This document shows, piece by piece, positions 14,743-23,813 of a stretch of 36,951 nt of DNA (position 1 is its first letter; each line of letters opens with the position of its first letter). A program made the position numbers and the translations under genes. This DNA is from Myxococcaceae bacterium (GTDB lineage: Bacteria; Myxococcota; Myxococcia; Myxococcales; Myxococcaceae): positions 1 through 36,951 of the forward strand of contig JAIBBQ010000045.1 in the NCBI GenBank assembly GCA_019694595.1, read 5' to 3'. Below the pieces are notes generated by a model, which ran no database searches, was not told the origin of the DNA, and saw only the letters and a program-made list of their open reading frames with translations.

Positions 14743-17162
14743 ATCGCTCGTTCGTCTGGGGTTTCCTCGCCGCGTCGGGGCTCCTGATCCTCGTCGGCGG
14801 GCTCTTGATTCTCGCGTTCACCGGCGCCCGCTCCGCGCGCGCAAGCCAGGGCTACGACGGGGCGATGGGCGCTGCGCTGGAGGCCGCGCCGGCTCCCGCG
14901 CCGATGATCGAGCGCGACGAGGAGGCGATGGCGACGGACAAGAAGGAGGCTCCCTCGCCCAAGCGCAAGATGATGCGGGCGCTGGACGGTCCTTCCGCCG
15001 TCGCCAACAAGAGCCTCGCCGGGCTCGGCCTGAGCGGCAAAGGCTCCGGAGGCGGCGGGCTGGGCATGCTCGGCGGAAAGGCCGACCGCGACGACGCCAA
15101 GCCGTCGGCGCCCCCGGCCTCGGAGCCCGAGGCGGCCAACGAGGCGGGCGGCGAAGGTGGCGCCCCCACCCGCGCGTGGTTCCCCGAGACGTTCCTCTTC
15201 GAGCCGCTGGTGGTGACCGACGAGCAGGGCCGCGCCACGGTGCCGGTGAAGGTGCCCGATCGCCTCACCTCGTGGCGGGTCCTGGCGCTGGCCCACTCGC
15301 GTCAGGGCGCGCAGGCGGGCGCGGTGACGTCGTTCCTCGGCACGCTGCCGACCTACGTCGACCCCGTGGTGCCGCCGTTCCTGGTCGCGGGCGACGAGGT
15401 GCGACTGCCGGTGCAGCTGGTGAACACCACGCCGGCCGAGGTCGCCGCGTCGCTCTCGCTGCGCGCGGAGAACGCCACCCTGTCGAGCGCCGGCGGTGCG
15501 GTGAAGGTGCCGGCCGAAGGCAGCACCGTGCAGTACGTGACGCTCAAGGCGCCGCGGCCCGGCGCCGTGGGCTTCCGCGCTGCGCTGGGAAGCACCGACG
15601 CGGTGGAGCGCACCATCGACGTGCACCCCGCCGGCCGCCGCCAGTCGGTCAGCGCCGGCGGCACCCTGGGCGCGCCGCGCACGCTGGAGCTCGAAGGGCC
15701 GGCCCACCCCATCGCCGGCACCGAGGTGGTGCGGCTGCAGGTCTACCCGGGCGCGCTGTCACTCCTGCGCTCCGAGCTGTCGGCGTCGCCCGGCCGCGGC
15801 GGCGTCTTCGAAGACGGCTACACCCTGCTCCTCGCCGGCCGCGCCTCGGGCCTGCTCAAGGCGCTGGGCGCCCAGCCCGACACCCAGGCGCTGCGCGACG
15901 TGGCGATGCTGGGCACGCAGCGCATCTTGCGGCACGCGCGCAACCCCGACGTGGCCACCGCCGCCGCGCTCGCCGAGGCCGCGCTCGCCCACCCCGAGAA
16001 CCCCGTGCTCTCGCGCGTGGGAGAGCGGCTCGCGGCCCAGGTGGCCCAGCGGCAGCGCCCCGACGGCACCTGCCAGGGCGCCGACGGGTGGACCTTGCAG
16101 CGCCTGCTGGTCGCCACCGCCGACTGCACCGCCGCGGTGAACGCCGCGCAGGAGACCGACGCGCAGAAGCACCGGGCGATTGCCTTCAAGCTGCGCGCGC
16201 GCGCGGCCTTCGAGCGCAACGTGGGCCGGGTGAGCGACCCGTACACGGCCGCCGCCATCCTCGCGACGGGCGCGGTCGACGGTGACGTCGCCGAAGGCCT
16301 GCGCAAGCAGGTGCTGGCCGCCATCGAGAAGCAAGCCGATGGCTCCGCGCTGATCACCCTGCCTTCGGGCGTGGTGCGGCCCGACGGCCAGGTGCCTTCC
16401 CGGCTCGAGGCGAGCGCGCTGGCGGCGCTGGCGCTGATGGACGTGAAGGACGCGCCCGTCGCCGACCTCGGCGCGGCGCTCTTGGGCAGCTACTCGCCCG
16501 CCTGGGGCTGGGGCGACGGCCGCACCAACCTGACGGCGCTGCGCGCGGTCCTGGGCATCTTCAAGACGCCCGTCCCCGAGAACGTGAAGGTGGTGCTGAC
16601 CCGCGACGGCAAGGAAGTCTCCGCGGGCGTGCTCGACGCCAAGCAGCTGCGCGACGTGATGACGCTCGCGGTGCCCGCCGAGGGCAGCGACGGCAAGCAC
16701 GTGTGGGGCGTGCGCGCCGAGCCCGCGGTGGCCGGCCTCGGCTTCGCGCTCGAGCTGGCCGCGCACGTGCCGTGGAAGGACGAGCCGGGCGGCGGCCTCG
16801 AGCTCACCGCCACCCTGCCCCCCACGCTCAAGGTGGGCCAGACGGCGCCCATCCAGCTGGTGGCGAGCGCCCCGGCGAACACCGCCACCAAGCTGACCTA
16901 CGCGCTGCCCGCGGGCGTGCAGGCCGACGTGCCCTCGCTCGACGCGCTGGTCGGCGCGGGCACCGTGCTGCGCTACGAGACCGAGGACGGCGCGGTCATC
17001 CTCCACCTGAAGCCCCTGGCGGCCGGCGGCTCCTTCCAGGGCACGCTCAAGGTGGTGCCCACGCTGGCGGGCACCCTGCACGCCTCGGCGAGCACCTTCG
17101 CCCCCGAGGCGCGCCCGGAGCAGGCGCGGGCCTTCGCCCCGGCGAAGTGGTCGGTGCAGTAA
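14739..17162 (+). CDS. Alpha-2-macroglobulin-like protein, C-terminal half (no thioester motif)
   Basis: This 807-residue protein has an N-terminal transmembrane helix (about 8-28), then a low-complexity charged/Gly-rich segment to about 140. The alpha-2-macroglobulin core domain starts at TRAWFPETFLFEPLVV (144-159) and continues with VKVPDRLTSWRVLALA (170-185), matching the family's 'RxxFPETW...PDSxTxW' signature. Where thioester-containing members have GCGEQ, this protein has SPGRGGVFEDG (350-360), so the reactive Cys and Gln are absent. The following alpha-helical region (about 365-690) resembles the thioester-domain toroid, and the C-terminus is beta-rich like a receptor-binding-type domain. 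It starts with ATGA overlap on the first half, so the two are made together and probably associate. It cannot trap targets covalently by the classical mechanism. Confidence 0.87.
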   Translation: MNRSFVWGFLAASGLLILVGGLLILAFTGARSARASQGYDGAMGAALEAAPAPAPMIERDEEAMATDKKEAPSPKRKMMRALDGPSAVANKSLAGLGLSGKGSGGGGLGMLGGKADRDDAKPSAPPASEPEAANEAGGEGGAPTRAWFPETFLFEPLVVTDEQGRATVPVKVPDRLTSWRVLALAHSRQGAQAGAVTSFLGTLPTYVDPVVPPFLVAGDEVRLPVQLVNTTPAEVAASLSLRAENATLSSAGGAVKVPAEGSTVQYVTLKAPRPGAVGFRAALGSTDAVERTIDVHPAGRRQSVSAGGTLGAPRTLELEGPAHPIAGTEVVRLQVYPGALSLLRSELSASPGRGGVFEDGYTLLLAGRASGLLKALGAQPDTQALRDVAMLGTQRILRHARNPDVATAAALAEAALAHPENPVLSRVGERLAAQVAQRQRPDGTCQGADGWTLQRLLVATADCTAAVNAAQETDAQKHRAIAFKLRARAAFERNVGRVSDPYTAAAILATGAVDGDVAEGLRKQVLAAIEKQADGSALITLPSGVVRPDGQVPSRLEASALAALALMDVKDAPVADLGAALLGSYSPAWGWGDGRTNLTALRAVLGIFKTPVPENVKVVLTRDGKEVSAGVLDAKQLRDVMTLAVPAEGSDGKHVWGVRAEPAVAGLGFALELAAHVPWKDEPGGGLELTATLPPTLKVGQTAPIQLVASAPANTATKLTYALPAGVQADVPSLDALVGAGTVLRYETEDGAVILHLKPLAAGGSFQGTLKVVPTLAGTLHASASTFAPEARPEQARAFAPAKWSVQ

Positions 17163-17216
17163 CGGCCGAGGGAAACCCCGAGGGCCTCGACACGCGCCCT
17201 GCGCTAGGGGGACGCC

Positions 17217-17891
17217 ATGCTCAGCCTTCTCCTCGCGGTCGCTCTCACCCAAGCGCCGGCCTCGTCGTCCGACACCAAGCCCGTCGCCCCACCTCCGCCG
17301 CCGGAGCCGCCCACGGCTCCGGTGGGAGTGACGCCGTCCGCGCAGCCACCAGCACCGCCTCCCGCGCCGCCGAGCGCGAGCGCGAAGCCGGCCGCCCCCG
17401 TGGACGAGGACTTCGACGTGGTCCGCTTCCGCTCCGGCATCAGCCTCGGCGGCGGGGTGACGGTGGGCCCGGTGCTGGGCCCCACGGCCGCGCTCTCCGT
17501 CCGCCTCGGGGCGCAATGGGGCCGCAACTTCGGGACCTACCTGCAGAGCCAACCCACCGTCTTCTTCGTCTCCAGCGACGCGGGCGTGGTGGTCGGCTTC
17601 ACGGTGAACAACTCGCTGCTCGCGGCGCTGACGCTCTTCGACATGCTCGAACTCGGCGTCGGCCCGTCGCTCGACTACCTCGGCCTCGCGGGCTGCGCGG
17701 GCAGCTCCTGCGTCGCCGGCACCGGGCTGGCGTTCGGCGCCGATGCCCGGGTGGCGGTCAACTTCGGCCACCGCGACCCGCGCGGCGGCCGGCGGAGCGG
17801 CCTGACGCTCTCCGCCGACCTCCACCCCCTCTTCGTCGGAGACTCGGTGGTGTTCTTCACCGTGTTCTCCGTCGGGGTGGACTGGTTCTGA
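17217..17891 (+). CDS. Outer-membrane beta-barrel protein with Pro-rich N-terminal linker
   Basis: This 224-residue protein has a short signal peptide (MLSLLLAVALTQAPA), a Pro/Ala-rich linker (about 20-62) and a C-terminal part with alternating hydrophobic strands, Gly-rich turns and a final VGVDWF. The aromatic C-terminus fits an outer-membrane barrel. One Cys pair (CAGSSC) lies in a predicted loop. No family is recognised. It follows the macroglobulin pair by 54 nt on the same strand and may be co-transcribed. It converges on the AAA+ gene with a 7-nt gap, leaving no room for separate terminators. Confidence 0.75.
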   Translation: MLSLLLAVALTQAPASSSDTKPVAPPPPPEPPTAPVGVTPSAQPPAPPPAPPSASAKPAAPVDEDFDVVRFRSGISLGGGVTVGPVLGPTAALSVRLGAQWGRNFGTYLQSQPTVFFVSSDAGVVVGFTVNNSLLAALTLFDMLELGVGPSLDYLGLAGCAGSSCVAGTGLAFGADARVAVNFGHRDPRGGRRSGLTLSADLHPLFVGDSVVFFTVFSVGVDWF

Positions 17892-17898
17892 ACGACCC

Positions 17899-19638
17899 TC
17901 AGCGCTCGGCGAGCAGGAGCTTCAGCTCCTTGATGCGCCGGGTGACGAAGTCGCGCTCCAGCGAGGCGAAGGCCTCCGGCAGCAGCTCCTTCGAGGTGCA
18001 CTCGGCGACCGCGACCAGGTTCTGCAGCTCGACCTCCAGCGGGTAGGTCGGCGGCAGGAAGTCCTTGAGCACCGCTTCCACGTCGCCGGCGACCACGTCC
18101 TTGCGGCCTTCCGTCACCGCGCGGAACTTGGACCGCACCAGGATGGCCTCGATGTCGGCGCCGCTCATCACCCGGCCCTTGGTGAGCTCCCCGAAGTTGG
18201 GCACCTCGACCGGCACGTGGGTCTTCTTCTGCATCGCCTTGAACAGCTCGAGCCGGTCGGCGTCGGTCTGCGGGTAGAAGAGCGCCAGGTGCTCCTCGGC
18301 GCGCCCCTGCCGCTTGAGGTCGATGGGCAACAGGTCCGGGCGGCAGGTGAGCAGGAACCAGACGATCTTCCCGCGGTACTCGGTGTTGCCCATGAAGCTG
18401 GCGATGGCCGCGAAGATGCGGCTCGAGGTGCCCGAGTCGCCCGACGCGTCGCGGTTCCCCAGGAACGCGTCCGCCTCGTCGATCATCACCGCCACCGGCC
18501 AGAGCGCCTTGAGGAGGTTGAAGATCTTCTCCAGGTTGGCCTCGGTCACGCCCTGCCACTGGCTGCGGAAGTTGAGGAACTTCACGCAGGGAATGCCGAT
18601 CTCCCCGGCGAAGCAGGTGACCATGAAGGTCTTGCCGGTGCCCACCGGCCCCGACAGCAGGTAGCCCATGGGCATCACGTCGAGGTGGCCGCCGCGCAGC
18701 GCGGACGCCCCCGCCCGCAGGAGCTTCTTGGCCTTGGCGTGCCCCGCCACCGTGTCCAGCGTGTACGGCGGCTCGACGAACTCCAGGAGCCCGTGGCACT
18801 CGGCCTGGATGATCTCCTTCTTCTTGTCCTTGAGGATCTCGGGGGTGATCTTCACCTTGGCTTCCAGCGCCTCGGTGAGCAGTCGGTCGAGGTTGATGCG
18901 CGAGAGGCCTGCCGTCATCTTCGCCAGGCCCGCCGCCGGCACTGCGGAGACCTGCGAGAGCTTCTGGCCGTCGAGCTTCCAGCTCACGTAGTCGAGCCGC
19001 TCCGCCTCGGTGGGCAGCGAGATCTCGATGTTCGACACGTACGGGTTGCGCGAGAGCCGCGGCGAGAGCTCCGCCAGGTTCTCCACGATGAGGATGATCG
19101 ACAGGTCGCCCGCGAGGAACTGCGGGTCCTGCGACCACTTCACCAGCGTGGTGAGCGCGAAGCGGTCCTCGGCCGAGAGGTGCGAGAGCTCGCCGGCCGG
19201 CGCCAGGGTCTCCGCGAAGTCGATCACCAGCGCCAGCGACTTGCCGTCGGCCATGCGGATGCGCAGGTAGTTCTCGAGCACCTGCAGCGCCCGACCCGGG
19301 TCGCGCGGCATGGTGCGCGCGTAGTCGGTGCCGTAGAGCGTGTCGTAGCCCGTCATCACCCGCTGCAGGTCCTTCTGGGTCTCCGGCTCGCTCGCGCGGA
19401 TGCCCGAGCTGCGCTCGTAGAACACCACGTGGTCGCGCCCGCCGAAGAGCTCCTCGGCGAGGAAGGTCCTCAGGTTGCCGAAGTCGCGCCCACCGTCGGA
19501 CGCGGTGGTCGGCAAGAGGTCGCGCACCGCGCCGAAGAGCACGAAGGTGCTCACCGTCTTCGTGTAGTACTTCTGCGCCAGCTTCCGTGCCCACTCGGGC
19601 AACGAGGCGAGCGGGTCCTGCGATTGCTTCTTGGCCAT
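17899..19638 (-). CDS. Classical-clade AAA+ ATPase with degenerate N-terminal AAA-like half
   Basis: This 579-residue cytoplasmic ATPase has an intact C-terminal AAA module. It shows Walker A GPVGTGKT (330-337), Walker B VAVMIDEADAF (382-392), a second-region-of-homology-like segment TCRPDLLPIDLKRQGR (431-446) with candidate arginine fingers Arg443/Arg446, and sensor-2-region GADIEAI (493-499). The N-terminal half lacks a P-loop but retains AAA-like landmarks (LALVIDFAET at 135-144; ENLAELSPRLSRNP followed by LPTEAERLDYV), resembling a decayed AAA domain as in Ycf46-like proteins. It may remodel or unfold a protein target; substrate unknown. The start is ATG 19638 with GAGGCG upstream. It lies 23 nt after the PEGA-kinase stop, so the two form an operon. 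Confidence 0.88.
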   Translation of the reverse strand: MAKKQSQDPLASLPEWARKLAQKYYTKTVSTFVLFGAVRDLLPTTASDGGRDFGNLRTFLAEELFGGRDHVVFYERSSGIRASEPETQKDLQRVMTGYDTLYGTDYARTMPRDPGRALQVLENYLRIRMADGKSLALVIDFAETLAPAGELSHLSAEDRFALTTLVKWSQDPQFLAGDLSIILIVENLAELSPRLSRNPYVSNIEISLPTEAERLDYVSWKLDGQKLSQVSAVPAAGLAKMTAGLSRINLDRLLTEALEAKVKITPEILKDKKKEIIQAECHGLLEFVEPPYTLDTVAGHAKAKKLLRAGASALRGGHLDVMPMGYLLSGPVGTGKTFMVTCFAGEIGIPCVKFLNFRSQWQGVTEANLEKIFNLLKALWPVAVMIDEADAFLGNRDASGDSGTSSRIFAAIASFMGNTEYRGKIVWFLLTCRPDLLPIDLKRQGRAEEHLALFYPQTDADRLELFKAMQKKTHVPVEVPNFGELTKGRVMSGADIEAILVRSKFRAVTEGRKDVVAGDVEAVLKDFLPPTYPLEVELQNLVAVAECTSKELLPEAFASLERDFVTRRIKELKLLLAER

Positions 19639-19661
19639 GGGGCGCCTCGCGGTGCGTGGGT

Positions 19662-21710
19662 CTAAGGCTTCTTCTTCAACGAGGAGTTGAGCCGCGTGTA
19701 GTCGGTCCCCTCCTTCACCTCGACGGTCTCGACGAACGTCTCGTAGCCGTCGGCGAGCACCATCACCGTCACCTTCCCGGCGGGCACGCGCTTGAGCTTG
19801 GGCCCCGGACGAATGGGGCTACCGTCGTCCTCGAGCAGCGGCTGGCCGTTGACGTTGAGGCTCAGGCCCGGGGCGTCCGGCAGCTCGATGTAGAGCAGGC
19901 CTTCGGGCTTCTTGCCCAGCACCAGCACCAGCACCGTCACGAGCACCAGCAGCAGCACCGACGCCGCAGCGAGGATCGGCAGCCGGTACGGGCGCAGCAG
20001 CTCCATCAGGTTCGCGGAAGGGGCCTTCGCCGTCGGAGCCGGAGCCGGAACCGAGGCCCTGGGCTCCGGCATCTGCGCGACGTTGGTCGCGCTCGCCGGC
20101 TCGTCGGCGGCCGAACGGCCCGCCGGTTCCGCCTGGACCCGACCGGGCGAGCCCGCCACCGTCGACTCCGGGCTCAGGTCGGGCCTGGGCAGCGGGTTGG
20201 CGATCGCCCCGCTCTGCGAGCGCCGCAGCACCGGCGGCGGCTGCTGCGGCAGCGTGGCCATGCCCAGCACCGTCGCCTGGTCGGCCTGGTCCACCTCGTC
20301 GCGGAGCTGCAGGTTCGAGCGGCTGGGCGACGCCAGCGTCGCGTCGAGCCCGATGCCCGGGTCTTCCACCACCGCGGGCATCTCGGTGGGCACCGTGGGG
20401 CGCGGGTCGTGCGCATCGCGCCCGGCGCCGTGCGCGAGGCCCGACGGAGGCATCGGCGGTGACGGCCGGAAGGGCGGCTCCTGCACCAGCTGCGTCGACT
20501 GGTGGGAGTCCTTGTCGTTGGTGAGCATCGGCGCCACCGCCGTGAGCTTGATGCTCGGCGTGGAGCGCGGCGGCGCCATCGGGGTCGCCGCGGGCACACC
20601 GGTCGCCAGGCCCCGGGGAGGTACACCGCGGGCAGGCGCCGCGGCGGGTGGCTGCACCGGGCGCTCGGGCACGAACTCCTCGCCGGTCGACGGGTCGGCG
20701 TCGGGGTCGCCGTACTGGACCCCTTCCGGCTTCGGCACGTCGGCGTAGTCCTTGAGTCTGGTCTTCTCGCGCTCGAACTCCTCGGCGAACGTCGACTTCA
20801 TGTACTGCGCGAGGTCCTTGCGGCCGAAGACGGCTTCCGAGGTGATGAGGAAGCGCTGCAGCGCCTCGCCCACCTCGCTGGCGTACTGGTAGCGCTCCTC
20901 GACGTCGCGGGCGAGCGCCTTCATCACGATCTTCTCCAGCGCCTCGGGAATGCGCCGGTTGTACGTGGTGGGGGGCAGCACCTCGACCTTGCGCACCTTC
21001 TCGAGCACCGAGAAGTCGCTGTCGCCCACGAAGAGCCGCTCGCCGGTGAGCATCTCGTACAGGCAGATGCCGATGGCGAAGACGTCGCTGCGGCGGTCGA
21101 GCGGCAGGCCGCGGATCTGCTCCGGGCTCATGTACCCGAACTTGCCCTTGAGGATGCCGGCCTGCGTCTTGGTCGCCTTGCCAGCGGCCTTGGCGATGCC
21201 GAAGTCGATGACCTTGATCTCTCCGTCGTAGCTGACGAGCAGGTTCTGCGGGCTCACGTCGCGGTGGACGATGTTCATCGGCCGGCCGGCGCCGTCGGAC
21301 GCGCGATGGGCGTAGTCGAGCCCCTCGCAGCACTTGGCGATGGCGTAGCAGGTGAGCGGAATGGGGGCCGGCTCCCCGCGCTTGCGGCAGCGGTCGAACA
21401 CCGCGCGCAGGTCCTTGCCGGAGATGTACTCCATGGCGATGAAGTACGAGTTCTGCACGTGCGACAGCTCGTAGATCTGCGCGATGTTGGCGTGGTTCAG
21501 CTGAACGGTGATCTTCGCCTCGTCGATGAACATCGAGATGAACTCGGCGTCCTCGGCGATGTTGGGGAGGATCCGCTTGATCGCCACCACCCGCTCGAAG
21601 CCCCCGGCCCCGAAGGACTTCGCGCGCCACACCTCGGCCATGCCGCCGATGTTCACGCGGTCGAGCAGCAGGTACTTGCCGAACGGAATCGGCGCTCGCT
21701 TGAGGCTCAC
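19662..21710 (-). CDS. Transmembrane Ser/Thr protein kinase with PEGA-like domain
   Basis: This encodes a 682-residue kinase. Motifs are a Gly-rich loop variant NIGGMAEVW (20-28, lacking the third Gly), Lys45 in AIK, Glu64 of helix C, HRDVSPQN (149-156, catalytic Asp151), DFG (169-171) and SPE in place of APE (195-197). The Ser-Pro-Gln-Asn loop is characteristic of many myxobacterial kinases. A long Pro/Ala/Ser-rich linker (about 320-570) leads to one transmembrane helix (about 578-599) and an extracytoplasmic PEGA-like beta domain (about 602-678, with LSLNVNGQPL and VPAGKVTVMVLADGYE), which may sense or bind the cell envelope. The start is GTG 21710. It is followed closely by the AAA+ gene and preceded by the pspA cluster with a 91-nt gap. 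Confidence 0.93.
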   Translation of the reverse strand: MSLKRAPIPFGKYLLLDRVNIGGMAEVWRAKSFGAGGFERVVAIKRILPNIAEDAEFISMFIDEAKITVQLNHANIAQIYELSHVQNSYFIAMEYISGKDLRAVFDRCRKRGEPAPIPLTCYAIAKCCEGLDYAHRASDGAGRPMNIVHRDVSPQNLLVSYDGEIKVIDFGIAKAAGKATKTQAGILKGKFGYMSPEQIRGLPLDRRSDVFAIGICLYEMLTGERLFVGDSDFSVLEKVRKVEVLPPTTYNRRIPEALEKIVMKALARDVEERYQYASEVGEALQRFLITSEAVFGRKDLAQYMKSTFAEEFEREKTRLKDYADVPKPEGVQYGDPDADPSTGEEFVPERPVQPPAAAPARGVPPRGLATGVPAATPMAPPRSTPSIKLTAVAPMLTNDKDSHQSTQLVQEPPFRPSPPMPPSGLAHGAGRDAHDPRPTVPTEMPAVVEDPGIGLDATLASPSRSNLQLRDEVDQADQATVLGMATLPQQPPPVLRRSQSGAIANPLPRPDLSPESTVAGSPGRVQAEPAGRSAADEPASATNVAQMPEPRASVPAPAPTAKAPSANLMELLRPYRLPILAAASVLLLVLVTVLVLVLGKKPEGLLYIELPDAPGLSLNVNGQPLLEDDGSPIRPGPKLKRVPAGKVTVMVLADGYETFVETVEVKEGTDYTRLNSSLKKKP

Positions 21711-21801
21711 GGCTGTCGCGTCTCGCTGCGCACGGGGCCTGGAACCGTAGCCGCTCCCCCGACGTGGTCAACGGTGGAAGGGCCGCCGCCGGCACTCGCC
21801 T

Positions 21802-22539
21802 TCAGGGGGCGCCGGCATCCTCGCCATCGAAGGGCGCACCTTCCTCATCCGCCTCGGGCGCCGGCGCCGCGCTCACCACGGTGGAGAGCGCATCGGGGCC
21901 CTGGCTCACCAGCCCCGGCTCCCCGAAGCGCCGCCCCAGGGGCAGCCCGACCGCGGTGAACCAGGCGAGCTTCCGGTCGGCCGCCACGCAGTAGACGATG
22001 GTGCCCGCGGGCAGCCCGGCCACCTCGGTCGCCGGCCCCGCGCAGCCGGTGCGCGCTTCCCAGGTCCAGCGCGCGAGCGGCTCGCCCTTCACCAGGTACG
22101 GCGGGGGCGGCAGGCCTTCGAGCAGCGGCTCCACCGCACGCGCAGGGGGCACGGCTTCCACCGAGGCCAGGCTGGCCGCTTGCTCCGCGAGATGCCTCAG
22201 GCTGAGCGCCACCCGCTCGGCGCGGCCCAGCGGGTCGCCGCGGCCGAAGACCGCGAAGAAGTCGACGAAGAAGACCACCAGCGCCACCACCGGCAGCAGC
22301 CGGTACCCGCGGAACTCGGCCCCTCGCCGGCGCACCACGCCCACCACCGCGCCCACTGCGGCCGCGGCCAGCGCGGCGAGCGCCAGCGCCGGGAAGCCCG
22401 GGCTCGGCAGCGCACTCATGGCCGCCACCGGGGCGGTCGGCGCCCGCAGGGCGTCGAGGAGGTCTCCCCCGTAGAGCCAGCCGAGCGCGAGCACGCACAC
22501 CGCGTCGGCGGTGAGCCAGCCCTTCGGCAGCGCGCTCAT
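21802..22539 (-). CDS. Small multi-pass membrane protein of the pspA-ABC cluster
   Basis: I do not recognise this 245-residue protein. It has three or so hydrophobic segments in the first half (about 10-28, 48-68 and 80-100), then an extracytoplasmic-looking domain (about 110-215) with two Cys (TGCAGPATEVAGLPAGTIVYCV) that could form a disulfide, and an acidic C-terminal tail. The VYCVAADRKLAWFTAVGLP segment looks like a small beta domain. The ATG at 22539 overlaps the permease stop (ATGA), so it is translationally coupled to the ABC transporter and probably works with it. It is the last gene before the 91-nt gap to the kinase. Confidence 0.78.
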   Translation of the reverse strand: MSALPKGWLTADAVCVLALGWLYGGDLLDALRAPTAPVAAMSALPSPGFPALALAALAAAAVGAVVGVVRRRGAEFRGYRLLPVVALVVFFVDFFAVFGRGDPLGRAERVALSLRHLAEQAASLASVEAVPPARAVEPLLEGLPPPPYLVKGEPLARWTWEARTGCAGPATEVAGLPAGTIVYCVAADRKLAWFTAVGLPLGRRFGEPGLVSQGPDALSTVVSAAPAPEADEEGAPFDGEDAGAP

Positions 22540-23813
22540 CCCGCGAGCACCCGCGCGGGCTCGAGCCGCGCCGCCCGCCGGCTCGGCCCCACCGCACCCA
22601 CCACCGCGGCCAGCGCGCCCAGCGCCACGCCCGCGAGCGGCAACCAGAGCGGCACCCGGAAGAAGGCGTCGGGCTTGAAGGGGAAGTCGGGCACGAAGCG
22701 GGCGACCGCCAGGTCCACCGCGAAGGCCGCCGCCACCGCGAGGGCGGCCCCCAGCGCGCCACCCGAGGCCCCCAGCACCAGCGCCTCGGCGCGCACCAGG
22801 CGGGCGACGTCGGCCCGCGACGCCCCCACCGCCCGCATCACCCCCAGCTCGCGGCTGCGCGCGCGCACCGACGCCGACAACGCGTGGGCGATGTTGAGCG
22901 CCGCCAGCAGGCAGATGAGCGCCGACAGCAGCGCCATCGCCAGGGTGGTGATGGCCACCGCGGCCCCGGCGTTCTCCGACAGCCGGCGCTCGGCGTCGTC
23001 CACCCGGAAGCCCATCTCCTTCACCGCCGCCACCACCCGCGGCACTTGCGCGGGGTCGCTGGTCTCCAGCGTCACCCCGGTGAAGGTCGCAGCGTCGGCG
23101 CCGTGGTCCTTGTTGATGCGCCGGGCCGCCTCGAGCGGAATGGTGACGCCCGCGAGCAGGCCGCGCTCGCTCACCCCCACCAGCTGCATGGTGCCCGGCG
23201 TCGACGGCCCCACCGCGGACGCGGTGACGAACGAGCGGTTGAGCTCCACCGGAAAGGAGAAGCCCACCAGCATCGCCGGCGACAGCTGCGGCAGCCCGCG
23301 AGCCGGCGCGAAGGTCTTGTTGTAGATCTCGATGAGCCGCGTCGCCGCCACCGCGGGAATCGGCTGCCCTGCCCCCGGGTCCTCGAACTTCCCGAGCTGC
23401 ACGTCGGCCTGCACCAGTGACGGGTCGACGCCCACCGCGATGACCTCGAGCCCCATGTTGAGCTGCTGCCCGAAGAAGTCGCCGCGGTAGCGGCACACCG
23501 CGGGCACCCTGACGTTCATCTTGCGGTGCGCCCGGTCCACTCCCGGCAGCGCCGCCAGCCGGTCCACCGCCGCCTGGTCGAGGGTGCCGCCGAGCAGGCC
23601 ACCGAGCGCCACCTGCGGAGGCACCACCTCCACCAGCCTGGTGTCCACCGGGAAGACCTTCTCGCGCACCACGCGGGAGATGCCCAGGCCGAGCGCCACG
23701 AAGAAGACGAGCGACGAGACGCCCACCGCGATGCCGAAGAGGCTCGAGAGCGCGCCGCGGCGGTCGCGCCGGAGGTTGAGCCGCACCAGCGCCGAGACCG
23801 CCGAGGCCTTCAT
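22536..23813 (-). CDS. FtsX-like ABC transporter permease (MacB/LolCE type)
   Basis: This 425-residue permease has the FtsX/MacB layout. There is one N-terminal transmembrane helix (about 18-45, FGIAVGVSSLVFFVALGLG), a large periplasmic domain (about 50-285), then three C-terminal helices. These include the region with SRELGVMRAVGASRADVARLV, the conserved coupling segment of this family, and the final SRRAARLEPARVLAG. Such type VII transporters do not move substrate through the membrane but transmit mechanical work to periplasmic partners, for example in lipoprotein release, efflux or amidase activation. The start ATG 23813 overlaps the ATPase stop, and its own stop overlaps the next gene (ATGA). 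The substrate is unknown; the neighbouring lipoprotein is the obvious candidate partner. Confidence 0.93.
   Translation of the reverse strand: MKASAVSALVRLNLRRDRRGALSSLFGIAVGVSSLVFFVALGLGISRVVREKVFPVDTRLVEVVPPQVALGGLLGGTLDQAAVDRLAALPGVDRAHRKMNVRVPAVCRYRGDFFGQQLNMGLEVIAVGVDPSLVQADVQLGKFEDPGAGQPIPAVAATRLIEIYNKTFAPARGLPQLSPAMLVGFSFPVELNRSFVTASAVGPSTPGTMQLVGVSERGLLAGVTIPLEAARRINKDHGADAATFTGVTLETSDPAQVPRVVAAVKEMGFRVDDAERRLSENAGAAVAITTLAMALLSALICLLAALNIAHALSASVRARSRELGVMRAVGASRADVARLVRAEALVLGASGGALGAALAVAAAFAVDLAVARFVPDFPFKPDAFFRVPLWLPLAGVALGALAAVVGAVGPSRRAARLEPARVLAG

Noticed and set aside
15759-17825. Long minus-strand open frame antisense to the second macroglobulin half
   Set aside because: Same shadow composition, no recognisable motif, and it crosses a well-supported gene boundary on the other strand.
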